Below are positions 25,927 through 33,815 of a stretch of 64,000 nucleotides of DNA, in pieces. Origin of the DNA: Eikenella glucosivorans (GTDB taxonomy: Bacteria; Pseudomonadota; Gammaproteobacteria; Burkholderiales; Neisseriaceae); NCBI RefSeq assembly GCF_016025525.2, contig NZ_JACSGR010000007.1, positions 1-64,000 of the forward strand, written 5' to 3'. Under the pieces are notes generated by a model. That model was not told the DNA's origin. It saw nothing but the letters and a program-made list of their open reading frames with translations, and searched no databases. Position numbers and translations under genes: made by a program. Each line of letters starts with the position of its first letter. The first letter of the stretch is position 1.

Positions 25927-26979
25927 CTACCCTTCCACGCAATCCCAGCTGGTGGCCGTATTGGCCGCCACATCGCGGCGCAGGCGTTTGCCGATGAGCG
26001 CGTCGTAATGCTTGGGCGCCAGCCCGTAGCCGGGGCGTACGCTGCGGATGCAGTCGGCACCGATGATGTCGCCCGCTTTCAGGTCTTTCACAAAATACAG
26101 CGAACGGCGGAACTGGATATTGCCCTGCTCGCTGGATTTCAAGCCGTAATCGGCCTGCCCCAGCGCCTGCCAGGCGGTGCGGCTGTCGCGGCACAGCGCG
26201 GCCAAATCCTGCGGTTCTAAAGAAAAACTATCATCCGGGCCGCCACCGTTCCTATCCAGCGTGAAATGTTTTTCGATCACGCAGGCACCGAGCGCCGCGG
26301 CGGCAATGGCGGTGGTGTTGTCGAGCGTGTGGTCGGACAGTCCCGCCGACACGCCGAAGCGCCGCGCCATATCGGGCAGCGTGCGCAGGTTGTAGTCTGC
26401 CGCCGGGGCGGGATAGCCGCTCACGCAGTGCAGCAGTACCAATTCTTTACAGCCTCCCTCGCGCGCAGCGGCCACGGCTTCGGCAATTTCTTCGGCATCG
26501 GCCATGCCGGTGGACACAATCATCGGTTTGCCGGTTTGCGCCACATAGCGGATCAGCGGCAAATCCACGGCTTCAAACGAGGCGATTTTGTAGGCCGGTG
26601 CATTGAGGCTTTCCAGCAAATCCACCGCGGTGAAATCGAAGGGCGAGCTGAAAATGGTGATGTCCTGCTCGCGTGCATAATCGAACAGGGGCTTGTGCCA
26701 TTCCCAGGGCATATGCGCTTTTTGATACAGCTCGTGCAAGGTTTGGCCGTCCCACAGGCCGCCTTTGATTTGGAAATCGGGCGCGTTGCTGCGTAGCGTG
26801 ATGGTGTCGGCGGTGTAGGTTTGGATTTTGACGGCATCCGCGCCGGCAGCTTTGGCTTCTTCAATGATTTTGAAAGCGGTTTGCAGGCTGCCGTTATGGT
26901 TGGCCGACATTTCGGCGATGATGTAGGGCGGGTGGGCGGCGCCGATGGGGCGGCCGTTGATTTGGAAATCGGGTTTCAT
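25927..26979 (-). CDS. pseI: Pseudaminic acid synthase
   Basis: This 350-residue enzyme condenses phosphoenolpyruvate with 2,4-diacetamido-2,4,6-trideoxy-L-altrose to give pseudaminic acid. It has the NeuB-like TIM barrel (IIAEMSANHNGSLQTAFKIIEEAK, ADAVKIQTYTADT, IFSSPFDFTAVDLLE, SGLSDHT, IEKHFTLDR) and a C-terminal antifreeze-like SAF domain (residues about 285-350). The segment FQIKGGLWDGQTLHELYQKAHMPWEW is characteristic of PseI rather than NeuB or LegI. The ATG at 26979 is preferred over a TTG at 26991. It follows pseG-pseH and precedes the flippase. Confidence 0.94.
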   Translation of the reverse strand: MKPDFQINGRPIGAAHPPYIIAEMSANHNGSLQTAFKIIEEAKAAGADAVKIQTYTADTITLRSNAPDFQIKGGLWDGQTLHELYQKAHMPWEWHKPLFDYAREQDITIFSSPFDFTAVDLLESLNAPAYKIASFEAVDLPLIRYVAQTGKPMIVSTGMADAEEIAEAVAAAREGGCKELVLLHCVSGYPAPAADYNLRTLPDMARRFGVSAGLSDHTLDNTTAIAAAALGACVIEKHFTLDRNGGGPDDSFSLEPQDLAALCRDSRTAWQALGQADYGLKSSEQGNIQFRRSLYFVKDLKAGDIIGADCIRSVRPGYGLAPKHYDALIGKRLRRDVAANTATSWDCVEG

Positions 26980-26999
26980 GTGTTTGGACAATAGAAATT

Positions 27000-27092
27000 T
27001 TAGCTTCGCAGAAACTCACTGCGTTCGTTTTAACTACGTTGAAGCTCACGCTTTAGCTCCGCAGAAACTCACTGCATTCGTTTTCAGGTAGC
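27000..27092. repeat. DUS-linked repeat cluster between pseGH and pseI
   Basis: Units reading TTAGCTTCGCAGAAACTCAC, then TGCGTTCGTTTTAACTACGTTGAAGC, then TTAGCTCCGCAGAAACTCAC end in a DUS. It forms most of the spacer between two genes of one pathway. Confidence 0.7.
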
Positions 27093-27117
27093 CTTAGCAG
27101 GCAGCTGGGTTTGGCGT

Positions 27118-28716
27118 TCAATACAAAAATTCTTCGGCAGGCAGCACGAACAACTGCGCCTGACCCGCTTCTTTATCCGCCTCTCGGAAATGAAGCCGGC
27201 GGTGCAGGGCGAGGCTGGCGGAATTGTGTGGCAACACTTGGCCGTATATTTCGCGCATCTTCAGGCGGGAGAAGGCGTATTGTAGCGCCAGCCGCCCCAA
27301 TATGCTGCCGTGGCCTTGGCCGCGCGGGCAATCGGGTGCGAGGTAGAAGCCCCATTCGCCGATGCCATTGCCCAGATGCTTGAAGCAGGCGTAGCCCTGC
27401 GCCGCGCCACCGGTTTCATACAGCAGCATGGTGAAATCGGGGTTGGCCAGCTGGCGGGCAAACCAAGCCTGATGGCCATCCCAGGCGATCTCCGCGCTGT
27501 CAAACATAAAACGTCGGATGTCGGGATGGTTGCGCCACTCAAATAAGCGGCGGCAGTCTTCCGACCGGGCGGCTCGCAGCACGGCAGGAACGAAATCGGC
27601 CAGATTGTTGGCTACACGCCGAGTGCCGTGCCCATCGCACAGCGCGGCGGCTCGGCGGCCCTGCTCTGCCCAAGCGGCAGGCGGCTCGGCCAGCAGGCGG
27701 CGCAAATCGGCTGGCAAATCAGCCATGTCCGCACACTGCGCCGCTCCGGCCTGCTGCAAGGCTTCGGCCACGCCGCGCTGGTTGGCCGCCAACACCAGCA
27801 TGATGGTGGGCAAGCCCAGGCAGCAGCGTTCCCACGAAGTGCTGCCCGCCGCGCCGATGGCCAAATCGGCTTCGGCCATCAGCTCGGCCATATTATCCGC
27901 TCCCACCAGCACACGGCAGGGATAGGGCGCGCTGTTGGCAAAAGCCTGCACGGCAGCGGTATGCGGCGCGGTACGCCCCATCACCACGGTTACGCGGCAA
28001 TCTGGAGGCAGGCTACCTGAAAACGCTTGCAACACGGCGAGCGTGTGATTGTCTTTATCCACACCGCCGAGGTTCAGCAAAATATTTTGCAGGCAGCCTT
28101 TCCCGGCGCGGGCGGCACGGCGCTCTAGGCTCTTTTCGCGCCATTGTACAAACTCCGGGCGCAGCAGGGCGTAGCGGGTGCCGGTGAGCAGGCGGCAGGC
28201 GGCAGGCACGAGGCCGGCATAATCGGCGGGGGTGCGGTCGAGGTTTTGGTCGAGCAGCAAATCGGCAACGTGGGGGCGGTCGACCAAATCGTCTATCACC
28301 ATCAGGCGGCTGCCGGCGGCGGCTCGGGCGGCCTGCTCCCACTCGGCGGAGAGCGCATAGTGGTCGCAGATGATCCAATCCGGGGCGAAGGCGCGGATGT
28401 GCGGCAGGCAATCGGTAGCATCCTGCGCCTGCGACACGGGCAGCCAATGCGCGTGGGCGGGCTGGGGGTGCGTTGCTGCGTTCTGTTCGGGCGCATCACG
28501 ATTTTCAGGTAGCCTTCCGGCCTGCGGCGGCGCGGGCAGCAGCACCAGGTCGAAACCCGCGCGCTCAATCGTTGCGCCCAAATGCCCGGGCAGCGCGCGG
28601 CAGATAAAGCGCACTTCGTGGCCGCGCCGCGAGAGCTCGTGCGCCAGCGTGAGGCAGCGCATGATGTGTCCGCTGCCGATTTGCAGGGAAGCATCTGCGC
28701 GGATAAGGAATTTCAT
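27118..28716 (-). CDS. pseG-pseH: PseG-PseH fusion: UDP-sugar hydrolase plus N-acetyltransferase
   Basis: One 532-residue protein combines two pathway enzymes. Residues 1 to about 370 are PseG (GT-B fold, MKFLIRADASLQIGSGHIMRCLTLA, ICDHYAL, LNLGGVDKDN, GAAGSTSWERCCLGLP), which removes UDP from UDP-2,4-diacetamido-2,4,6-trideoxy-L-altrose. Residues about 379-532 are a PseH GNAT domain (LFEWRNHPDIRRFMF, GEWGFYLAPDCPRGQGHG, GQVLPHNSASLALHRRLHF) that acetylates the 4-amine before that step. The ATG at 28716 overlaps the pseF stop. DUS-derived segments lie in frame in the PseG part (RLPENRD at about residue 72). The two activities are often on separate genes elsewhere. Confidence 0.92.
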   Translation of the reverse strand: MKFLIRADASLQIGSGHIMRCLTLAHELSRRGHEVRFICRALPGHLGATIERAGFDLVLLPAPPQAGRLPENRDAPEQNAATHPQPAHAHWLPVSQAQDATDCLPHIRAFAPDWIICDHYALSAEWEQAARAAAGSRLMVIDDLVDRPHVADLLLDQNLDRTPADYAGLVPAACRLLTGTRYALLRPEFVQWREKSLERRAARAGKGCLQNILLNLGGVDKDNHTLAVLQAFSGSLPPDCRVTVVMGRTAPHTAAVQAFANSAPYPCRVLVGADNMAELMAEADLAIGAAGSTSWERCCLGLPTIMLVLAANQRGVAEALQQAGAAQCADMADLPADLRRLLAEPPAAWAEQGRRAAALCDGHGTRRVANNLADFVPAVLRAARSEDCRRLFEWRNHPDIRRFMFDSAEIAWDGHQAWFARQLANPDFTMLLYETGGAAQGYACFKHLGNGIGEWGFYLAPDCPRGQGHGSILGRLALQYAFSRLKMREIYGQVLPHNSASLALHRRLHFREADKEAGQAQLFVLPAEEFLY

Positions 28717-29450
28717 TCCCCCTGCTCCTGCAACACGCGCCACATAATTTCCGCCCTCGCCCAATCTTCCGGCGTATCAATATCCTGCACACGATAACGC
28801 GGCAGCTTCACGGCGGCAGCGCGGCTGTTGAAAATCGGCTTTTCCGCCAGCCAGGCCTCGGCACTGCCCCAATAAAACTGCCCCGCGTCGTGCCAGGCGG
28901 GCTCCAAATCCTGAGAGCGCACGGCGAAGTTTTCCGGCTGAAACATCGACACCCTGCCCTGCCCGTTCAACCGCAGGGCGCGCTGGATGGGAAAAGGGAA
29001 ATCGGTTACGGAAAAGGCATAGTCGCCGCCGCTTTGGCGCAGCGTTTCCAGCCCGCGTTGCAGGTCGGCGGGGCGCACGAAGGGGGCGGTGGCATACAGG
29101 CAGCAGACTTCGGGCAGGGGCGACCGGAGGCTACCTGAAAAATGCGACAGCCCGCTTTCCGGCAGCCCATCGGCCAGCAGCATGGCCACAGCGTGGCGCA
29201 TCACGGCGCCGGTGGTGGCGAAATCGTTGGCCAATTCGGGCGGGCGCTCAAACGGGGTTTCCGCGCCGTATTGCCGCGCCACGGCGGCAATTTCCGCATC
29301 ATCGGTGGACACTGCCACGTGCGCAAAGCAGCCGCTCTCCAGTGCGGCTTCGATGGAATAGGCCATCACCGGCTTACCGTTGAAGGGCTTGATGTTTTTA
29401 CGCGGTATGCGCTTGCTGCCGCCGCGCGCGGGGATGATGCAGAGGGTCAT
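28713..29450 (-). CDS. pseF: Pseudaminic acid cytidylyltransferase
   Basis: This 245-residue enzyme activates pseudaminic acid with CTP to CMP-pseudaminic acid, the donor for transfer. The N-terminal IIPARGGSKRIPRKNIKPFNGKP is the nucleotide loop. AVSTDDAEIAAVARQYGAE, CCLYATAPFVRPADL and GQFYWGSAEAWL fit the PseF subgroup of the CMP-nonulosonate synthetases. The ATG at 29450 removes an upstream stretch encoded by a DUS. A DUS in frame gives HFSGSLRSP at about residue 106. It ends in an ATGA overlap with pseG-pseH. Confidence 0.93.
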   Translation of the reverse strand: MTLCIIPARGGSKRIPRKNIKPFNGKPVMAYSIEAALESGCFAHVAVSTDDAEIAAVARQYGAETPFERPPELANDFATTGAVMRHAVAMLLADGLPESGLSHFSGSLRSPLPEVCCLYATAPFVRPADLQRGLETLRQSGGDYAFSVTDFPFPIQRALRLNGQGRVSMFQPENFAVRSQDLEPAWHDAGQFYWGSAEAWLAEKPIFNSRAAAVKLPRYRVQDIDTPEDWARAEIMWRVLQEQGE

Positions 29451-29888
29451 GATGCGGGGTTTCAGGTAGCCTTTGGCCGGGCCGGACGGATGCCGTGGAA
29501 GAAGGCGGGGATTATAGCCGATTTGGGCGGGCAAACGCAGCGGCGGGCGGAGCATCTAGGCGCGGTTCGGCGTGGTTGCAACAGGATTCGGACTTTCTTG
29601 GAACGCGCTTGGGCTGCACAAAACCTCAGCCTCAATTTCGATCGAGGCATCATTAGCTCCGCGGAAACTGATGCCTTCGGGCAAGCTGCCCTGGAAAGGA
29701 AGGCTACCTGAAAAATATAGCGTCACAGGGGTGGGCGTGAATGCCCGACTGTTGCCACCAATTTTTCAGGTAGCCTGTGTTGCCCGCCAAGGCTACCTGA
29801 AAGCGTAAGCTTCAACGTAGTTAAAACGAATGCAGGGGTTTCTGCGAAGCTAAAAATATCCGGGCTAAAACGATCCCGGCAACTTCAC
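29451..29888. other. Intergenic region rich in DUS and repeats
   Basis: About 440 bases between pseF and the VOC gene hold DUS near 29461, 29701, 29767 and 29790 (the last two forming an inverted pair) and copies of the GCGAAGCTAAAA repeat at 29810-29855. I see no gene. It marks the left edge of the unrelated genes that split the glycan locus. Confidence 0.6.
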
Positions 29889-30275
29889 TCAGTCCCCTTC
29901 ATAGCGGCTGATTTCCAACAGGTTGCCGTCGGGATCGCGCAGGTAAACAGACCGGATGGCGCCACATGCGCCGGTGCGCGGCACAATGCCGCCAAGCGTT
30001 TCCACGCCGTGGGCGGCCAATTCGGCCAGCACCTGCGGCAATGGCGTGCTGGTGAGCAGGCAGAGGTCGGCACTGCCACAGGCGGGGTGCTTTGCGTGCG
30101 GGACGATTTCGGCACCGCTCTGGTGCAGGTTGATTTTCTGGCGGCCGAACAGCAGTGCCTTGCGCCCGTTGCCGAAGGTGGTTTCGCGCATGCCGAGCAC
30201 GCGGGTGTAGAAGGCGATGCTGCGAGGGATGTCGGCCACGGTGAGCACGAGATGGTCGAGGGCAGTGAGGTGCAT
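29889..30275 (-). CDS. VOC family protein (glyoxalase-like)
   Basis: This 128-residue protein has the paired beta-alpha-beta-beta-beta modules of the vicinal oxygen chelate fold: LDHLVLTVADIPRSIAFYTRVLGM, KINLHQSG, GSADLCLLTSTPL and SVYLRDPDGNLLEISRY. Metal ligands are probably His in LDHLV, His in LHQSG and Glu in LLEI. It resembles the glyoxalase/bleomycin-resistance group; the substrate cannot be told. I use the ATG at 30275, after which the family sequence begins. It lies 10 bases after the nitroreductase gene, so the two are probably one transcript. Confidence 0.85.
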   Translation of the reverse strand: MHLTALDHLVLTVADIPRSIAFYTRVLGMRETTFGNGRKALLFGRQKINLHQSGAEIVPHAKHPACGSADLCLLTSTPLPQVLAELAAHGVETLGGIVPRTGACGAIRSVYLRDPDGNLLEISRYEGD

Positions 30276-30285
30276 GGCCGGCCTT

Positions 30286-31011
30286 TCAGACGTGCCGGTA
30301 CACTTCGTCAAACGGCAGGCGGTAGCGTTCGCCCCAGATGCCGTGGCCGTCTTTGCGGATGCCGCAGGACACAACCATGTTGATTTCCGCGCCGCGCGGC
30401 AGGTTCAGGATGCGTTTCACACGGCGGCTGTCCAGCCCTTCCATCGGGCAGGTGTCGTAGCCGGCTTCGGCCATGGCGAGCATAAAAGTTTGCGCCGCCA
30501 AGCCGCAGCTTTTGTGCACCACGATACGCATATCGGCTTCGGACACGTCGCGCATCATGGGGCGGAACAGGCCGATGCCCCAAGCCAGCGCCTTACGGAA
30601 CGCGCCGAGCAGGCCGAAGCAGCGGGCATACACAAAGGGCATGAGCTTGGTGCGGTAGCTTTCTTCGTTTTGTATCCGTTTGGCCTGTTTTTCGGGCGGG
30701 CTGTGGCGGCGGATATTGCCGCGCTCGAAATCGAGCACGGTTTGGGCGCGGCTGCGGTGCAGGTCTTGGCGGGTAACGAACACCACCATCTGCGGCGCGG
30801 TGGCGGCGGCTTTTTGGCCGAGGCAGGCTTCGGCAAGCCGTTTCAACACGGCGGGGTCGATGATGTGGTAGAACTCGTAAAGCTGCATATTGGAGCTGCT
30901 GGGGGCGAGCTGAGCGAGACGCAGGCATTGGCGCACAGTGTCGGCACCGATGGGGGTGTCGGCGTAGTGGCGCACGGAGCGGCGGCGTTCGAGGGTGTGT
31001 TGCAGGGTCAT
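30286..31011 (-). CDS. Nitroreductase family flavoprotein
   Basis: This 241-residue protein begins TLQHTLERRRSVRHYADTPI, with the Arg-rich FMN phosphate-binding motif, followed by LAQLAPSSSNMQLYEFYHI and near the end AEAGYDTCPMEGLDSRRVKRIL plus GIRKDGHG, all typical of NAD(P)H-dependent nitro/quinone reductases. A strong AGGAG ribosome binding site lies upstream of the ATG at 31011; the longer frame runs through DUS-like DNA. The true substrate is unknown. It sits in the block that interrupts the pseudaminic acid genes. Confidence 0.88.
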   Translation of the reverse strand: MTLQHTLERRRSVRHYADTPIGADTVRQCLRLAQLAPSSSNMQLYEFYHIIDPAVLKRLAEACLGQKAAATAPQMVVFVTRQDLHRSRAQTVLDFERGNIRRHSPPEKQAKRIQNEESYRTKLMPFVYARCFGLLGAFRKALAWGIGLFRPMMRDVSEADMRIVVHKSCGLAAQTFMLAMAEAGYDTCPMEGLDSRRVKRILNLPRGAEINMVVSCGIRKDGHGIWGERYRLPFDEVYRHV

Positions 31012-31024
31012 GGCTGCTCCTTTT

Positions 31025-31036
31025 TTCAGGCAGCCT
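31025..31036 (-). repeat. simDUS-type uptake sequence
   Basis: TTCAGGCAGCCT is the inverse of AGGCTGCCTGAA, the dialect reported for Simonsiella, and differs from the local type by one base. It lies upstream of the nitroreductase gene. Confidence 0.7.
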
Positions 31037-31054
31037 TTCAGATAATCTCGAATC

Positions 31055-31066
31055 ATTTTGGAGGCT
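31055..31066 (+). repeat. DUS-family uptake sequence in the nitroreductase leader
   Basis: A local-type AGGCTACCTGAA lies in this region near 31063, next to a run of seven G residues at about 31078-31085, 70 bases upstream of the nitroreductase start. Coordinates are approximate. Confidence 0.4.
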
Positions 31067-31155
31067 ACCTGAAAAACTGGGGGGGATGATGCTCGATGTG
31101 GAAACGGTTTCAATACGCTGTCCGACCGCAAGCATACTCCGAAACGGCGAATCTT

Positions 31156-31782
31156 TCAGGCTGCCTCGGGCGCGCTTCGGAAAGTGAGGCGCAGGTCTTC
31201 GCGGCGGCGGCCGGAAAGCGTCCACACGGCGGCGTTGGGCATGGGCAGGGCGGTTTGGAAGGCGCGGAAGGCGGCCATATCGGCGGAGGAGACAGCCTGA
31301 AAACCCAAAAGCTTCCACGCCAAAAGGGCAATCCAGATGCCGTGGCCGAACATCAGGCTGCCGTCCGGCCATTCGTGCCACCGCTGCAAAAAGGCTTCCA
31401 CGCGCGCATCGAAATCGGCAAAGCTGTCTGTTTCCTGTCCCGCGCGTTCGCGCACATCGCCGCGCTGCCAATAGTCTTGGGCGAGCACCCGGCGTTCGGC
31501 GGGGCGGAGGCGGGCAATCAGACCGAAAGGCAAGTAGGAAAATTCGTCCAAGCAGGGCAGCACGGCGGGCCCGATGCCGTGGCGCGCGCAATAGGGGGCG
31601 GCGGTTTCCCCGGTGCGCCGCATTCGGGACACGAACACGCGGCGGCCTTCGGGCAGCCTGTCGGGCAGTTCGGCGGCTTGGCGGCGGCCGGTGTCGCTCA
31701 ACGGCAGTTCGCGGTCGGGCATCGGCGCGCCGCCGGCGTTGGCGTGGCTTTGGGCGTGGCGGATGAGAAGGAGGGTTTTCAT
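31156..31782 (-). CDS. Histidine phosphatase superfamily protein
   Basis: This 208-residue protein starts KTLLLIRHAQSHANAGG, whose RHAQS carries the phosphorylated histidine and arginine of the phosphoglycerate mutase-like family. LPLSDTGRRQA, FVSRMRRTGETA and the C-terminal SLMFGHGIWIALL with the second histidine complete the active site. It is a phosphatase, possibly SixA- or CobC-like; the substrate is unknown. AAGGATAAG precedes the start. A kingDUS-type sequence overlaps its end (31155-31166). Confidence 0.88.
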   Translation of the reverse strand: MKTLLLIRHAQSHANAGGAPMPDRELPLSDTGRRQAAELPDRLPEGRRVFVSRMRRTGETAAPYCARHGIGPAVLPCLDEFSYLPFGLIARLRPAERRVLAQDYWQRGDVRERAGQETDSFADFDARVEAFLQRWHEWPDGSLMFGHGIWIALLAWKLLGFQAVSSADMAAFRAFQTALPMPNAAVWTLSGRRREDLRLTFRSAPEAA

Positions 31783-31913
31783 GATTTCTTATCCTTTTGG
31801 GAGACCCATTTTTCAGGTAGCCTCCAACCCCATACGGAAGGCTGCCTGAAAACCGGAATGCGGGCGGTTTCTCCGAATCCGAGCCCGCAATTTGCCGCTT
31901 TCAGGCAGCCATA

Positions 31914-32327
31914 TCACAGCAGCCAGCCCGCCGCCTGCCAAATCAGGGCATAGCGGGCAAACTTGCCTGCCGCCAATGCCGCCGCGCACGCCCATGCGTT
32001 TAAGCGAAGCCAGCCGGCGGCCAAGGGCAGCGCGTCGCCCAACAGGGGCAGCCAGGCCAGAAGCAGCAGCCATGCGCCGTGCCGCCGCAACAGGCGCACC
32101 GCGCGCGGCGAAAGTTTGCCCGCGCGTTCGGGCAGGAGGCGGCCGAGCCAGTAGGAAGTGAGGCTGCCCAGCGTGTTGCCGCTGCCCGCCGCCAGCCATG
32201 CCGACCACGCGGCTTCGGGGCGTTGCCACAAAACGGCGGCGAATGCGGCTTCGGAAGTGCCGGGCAGCAGCGTGGCCGACGTGAAGGCGGAAAGCCACAG
32301 TGCGGCGAGCAGGGAAAAATCAGACAT
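31914..32327 (-). CDS. YqaA-like small membrane protein (VTT/DedA relative)
   Basis: This 137-residue membrane protein aligns well with E. coli YqaA by eye: FTSATLLPGTSEAAFAAVL, GSGNTLGSLTSYWLGRLLPE, LLRRHGAWLLLLAWLPLLGDALPLAAGWLRL and GKFARYALI. It has about four hydrophobic segments with the re-entrant hairpin pattern of the VTT/DedA group, which includes lipid scramblases and membrane-homeostasis proteins. The exact role of YqaA is unknown. It is transcribed leftwards away from the DUF1653 gene. Confidence 0.87.
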   Translation of the reverse strand: MSDFSLLAALWLSAFTSATLLPGTSEAAFAAVLWQRPEAAWSAWLAAGSGNTLGSLTSYWLGRLLPERAGKLSPRAVRLLRRHGAWLLLLAWLPLLGDALPLAAGWLRLNAWACAAALAAGKFARYALIWQAAGWLL

Positions 32328-32364
32328 GGCGGGAGATGGGGGCTACCTGAAACGGTTTTCGCTA

Positions 32365-32370
32365 TATAAT
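32365..32370 (+). promoter_or_regulatory. Probable -10 box for the DUF1653 gene
   Basis: GCTATATAATCCG contains a perfect TATAAT 35 bases before the ATG at 32405. The -35 is weak. Confidence 0.45.
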
Positions 32371-32404
32371 CCGCCGCCATTCTACACCACCGCAGGAAAT
32401 CCCC

Positions 32405-32635
32405 ATGACCAAGCCCCACCCCCTGCCGCGCGGCCTCTACCGCCACTATAAAGGCCGGCTCTACGAACTGCTGCACACGGCGCGGCACAGCGAAACGGAA
32501 GAGCCGCTGGCCGTGTACCGCGCGCTCTACGGCGATTACGGCGTGTGGGTGCGGCCGCTGGCCATGTTTGCGGAAGAAGTGGAAACGGAGCACGGGCGTG
32601 TGGCGCGCTTTGCGCTGGTGCAGGCGTTCGACTGA
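32405..32635 (+). CDS. DUF1653 family protein
   Basis: This 76-residue protein follows the DUF1653 pattern: LPRGLYRHYKGRLYELLHTARHSETEEPLAVYRALYGDYGVWVRPLAMF. It is a small, SH3-like all-beta protein found widely beside unrelated genes, with unknown biochemical function. The ATG is 35 bases downstream of a TATAAT box. It is read rightwards against the surrounding leftward genes, and a mixed-dialect DUS hairpin ends it. Confidence 0.85.
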   Translation: MTKPHPLPRGLYRHYKGRLYELLHTARHSETEEPLAVYRALYGDYGVWVRPLAMFAEEVETEHGRVARFALVQAFD

Positions 32636-32652
32636 CAGGCGGGCAAACCAAA

Positions 32653-32696
32653 AAAGGCTGCCTGAAAACGGGTATTCCGGTTTTCAGGTAGCCTTT
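32653..32696 (+). terminator. Hybrid-dialect inverted DUS terminator
   Basis: One arm is the simDUS-type AGGCTGCCTGAA and the other is the local TTCAGGTAGCCT. The stem is about 17 bp with a G-T pair where the dialects differ. It follows DUF1653 by 18 bases. Confidence 0.65.
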
Positions 32697-32867
32697 GCCG
32701 CGTTTTGCAGGCTACCTGAAAAAACACAGTGGGCTTCGACAAACCGAAATCTTGGCAAAGCCAAAGCTAAGGCTGAGTTTCTGCAACACCAAACATTACC
32801 CATCCCGTTTCCGCACCGGCTGCTTATAACCGGCAGCCATTTCCATAAAAGCAATCGTTCTTTCACA

Positions 32868-32901
32868 GAAAGCCGCGCGCTTGATACAGTGCGCGGCTTT
32901 C
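32868..32901 (+). promoter_or_regulatory. Perfect hairpin in the leader of the FocA-like gene
   Basis: GAAAGCCGCGC pairs with GCGCGGCTTTC around a 12-base loop, 21 bases before the FNT start codon. There is no T run, so an mRNA structure or operator seems likelier than an intrinsic terminator. Confidence 0.5.
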
Positions 32902-32922
32902 CATTGCCCGTAAGGACAAACC

Positions 32923-33735
32923 ATGAATATTGTGAAACCGGAACATCTGCGCGACTTCTACCCCCATGAGATTCTGCAAGATTCTTTGCAGAAGGCACAG
33001 GCCAAATCCGCTTCCAGCCTGAAAACACTGGCGATTTTAAGCTTTTTGGGCGGCGGCTACGTGGCCTTCGGCTATTTGGCGTTTTTGAAGGTGGTTACCG
33101 GCATTCCGCCCGAATGGTCGGGGCTGGCCAACCTGCTGGGCGCGGCGGTGTTCCCCATCTGCCTGATTTGCATCCTGATTGGCGGCGGCGAACTGGCCAC
33201 GGGCAACATGATGCTGATGGGGCTGGGCTGGTTTGGCAAAAAAATCAAGGTATCCAACCTGGCGCGCAACTGGCTGGTGGTGAGCTTGGGCAATTTGGCC
33301 GGCGCGCTGTGTATGGCGTATTTCCTCGGGCACTATGTGGGCTTGGCCGAAGGGGTGGCGGCGGCAAAAACCATCGCCATTGCCGAAGCTAAAGTGGGCA
33401 TGGGCTTCGGCCGCTCGTTTGTGTCGGCCGTGGCCTGCAACTGGATGGTGTGTATGGGGATTTGGTTTTATTTCGGCGCGAAGCAGACTTCAGGGCGGAT
33501 TCTGGCGATGTGGTTTCCGGTGATGACCTTTGTGTTGATCGGGCTGCAACACTTTGTGGCCAATATGTTTATCATTCCGGCGGGGATTTTCGCGGGGGCG
33601 GATGTGTCGTGGTGGCAGTTTGCCGTTAGCATGATCCCCGTGTTTTTGGGCAACGTGGCTGGCGGCACGGCGTTTGTGGCGGCTTCGTATCTGCACGCGT
33701 ATAAGCATCTGCTGAAAGACGATTATTCGATTTAG
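32923..33735 (+). CDS. Formate/nitrite transporter family channel, FocA-like
   Basis: This 270-residue protein has six transmembrane helices. FLGGGYVAFGYLAFLKVV, GGGELATGNMMLMGLG and LQHFVANMFIIPAGIFAG are conserved FNT blocks; the last contains the pore histidine. The VANMFIIP form is closer to formate channel FocA than to nitrite channel NirC. FocA moves formate out or in with pH. It is transcribed on its own from a leader with a perfect hairpin, flanked by opposite-strand pse genes. The formate/nitrite choice is inferred from a short motif. Confidence 0.88.
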   Translation: MNIVKPEHLRDFYPHEILQDSLQKAQAKSASSLKTLAILSFLGGGYVAFGYLAFLKVVTGIPPEWSGLANLLGAAVFPICLICILIGGGELATGNMMLMGLGWFGKKIKVSNLARNWLVVSLGNLAGALCMAYFLGHYVGLAEGVAAAKTIAIAEAKVGMGFGRSFVSAVACNWMVCMGIWFYFGAKQTSGRILAMWFPVMTFVLIGLQHFVANMFIIPAGIFAGADVSWWQFAVSMIPVFLGNVAGGTAFVAASYLHAYKHLLKDDYSI

Positions 33736-33754
33736 CCGGTGTGCGCCGGCGTGA

Positions 33755-33798
33755 AAAGGCTACCTGAAAAAGTTTGGAGTATTTTTCAGGTAGCCTTT
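33755..33798 (+). terminator. Inverted DUS terminator after the FNT gene
   Basis: AAAGGCTACCTGAAAAA and its inverse flank a loop of about 10 bases, 20 bases after the stop. It also lies just beyond the convergent pseC stop, so it may serve both genes. Confidence 0.7.
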
Positions 33799-33815
33799 GC
33801 CGTGCCGGTGAATGA

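Noticed and set aside
31078..31085. Run of seven G residues upstream of the nitroreductase as a phase-variable tract
   Set aside because: It is short and interrupted relative to tracts known to slip, and is not placed between promoter boxes that I can identify.
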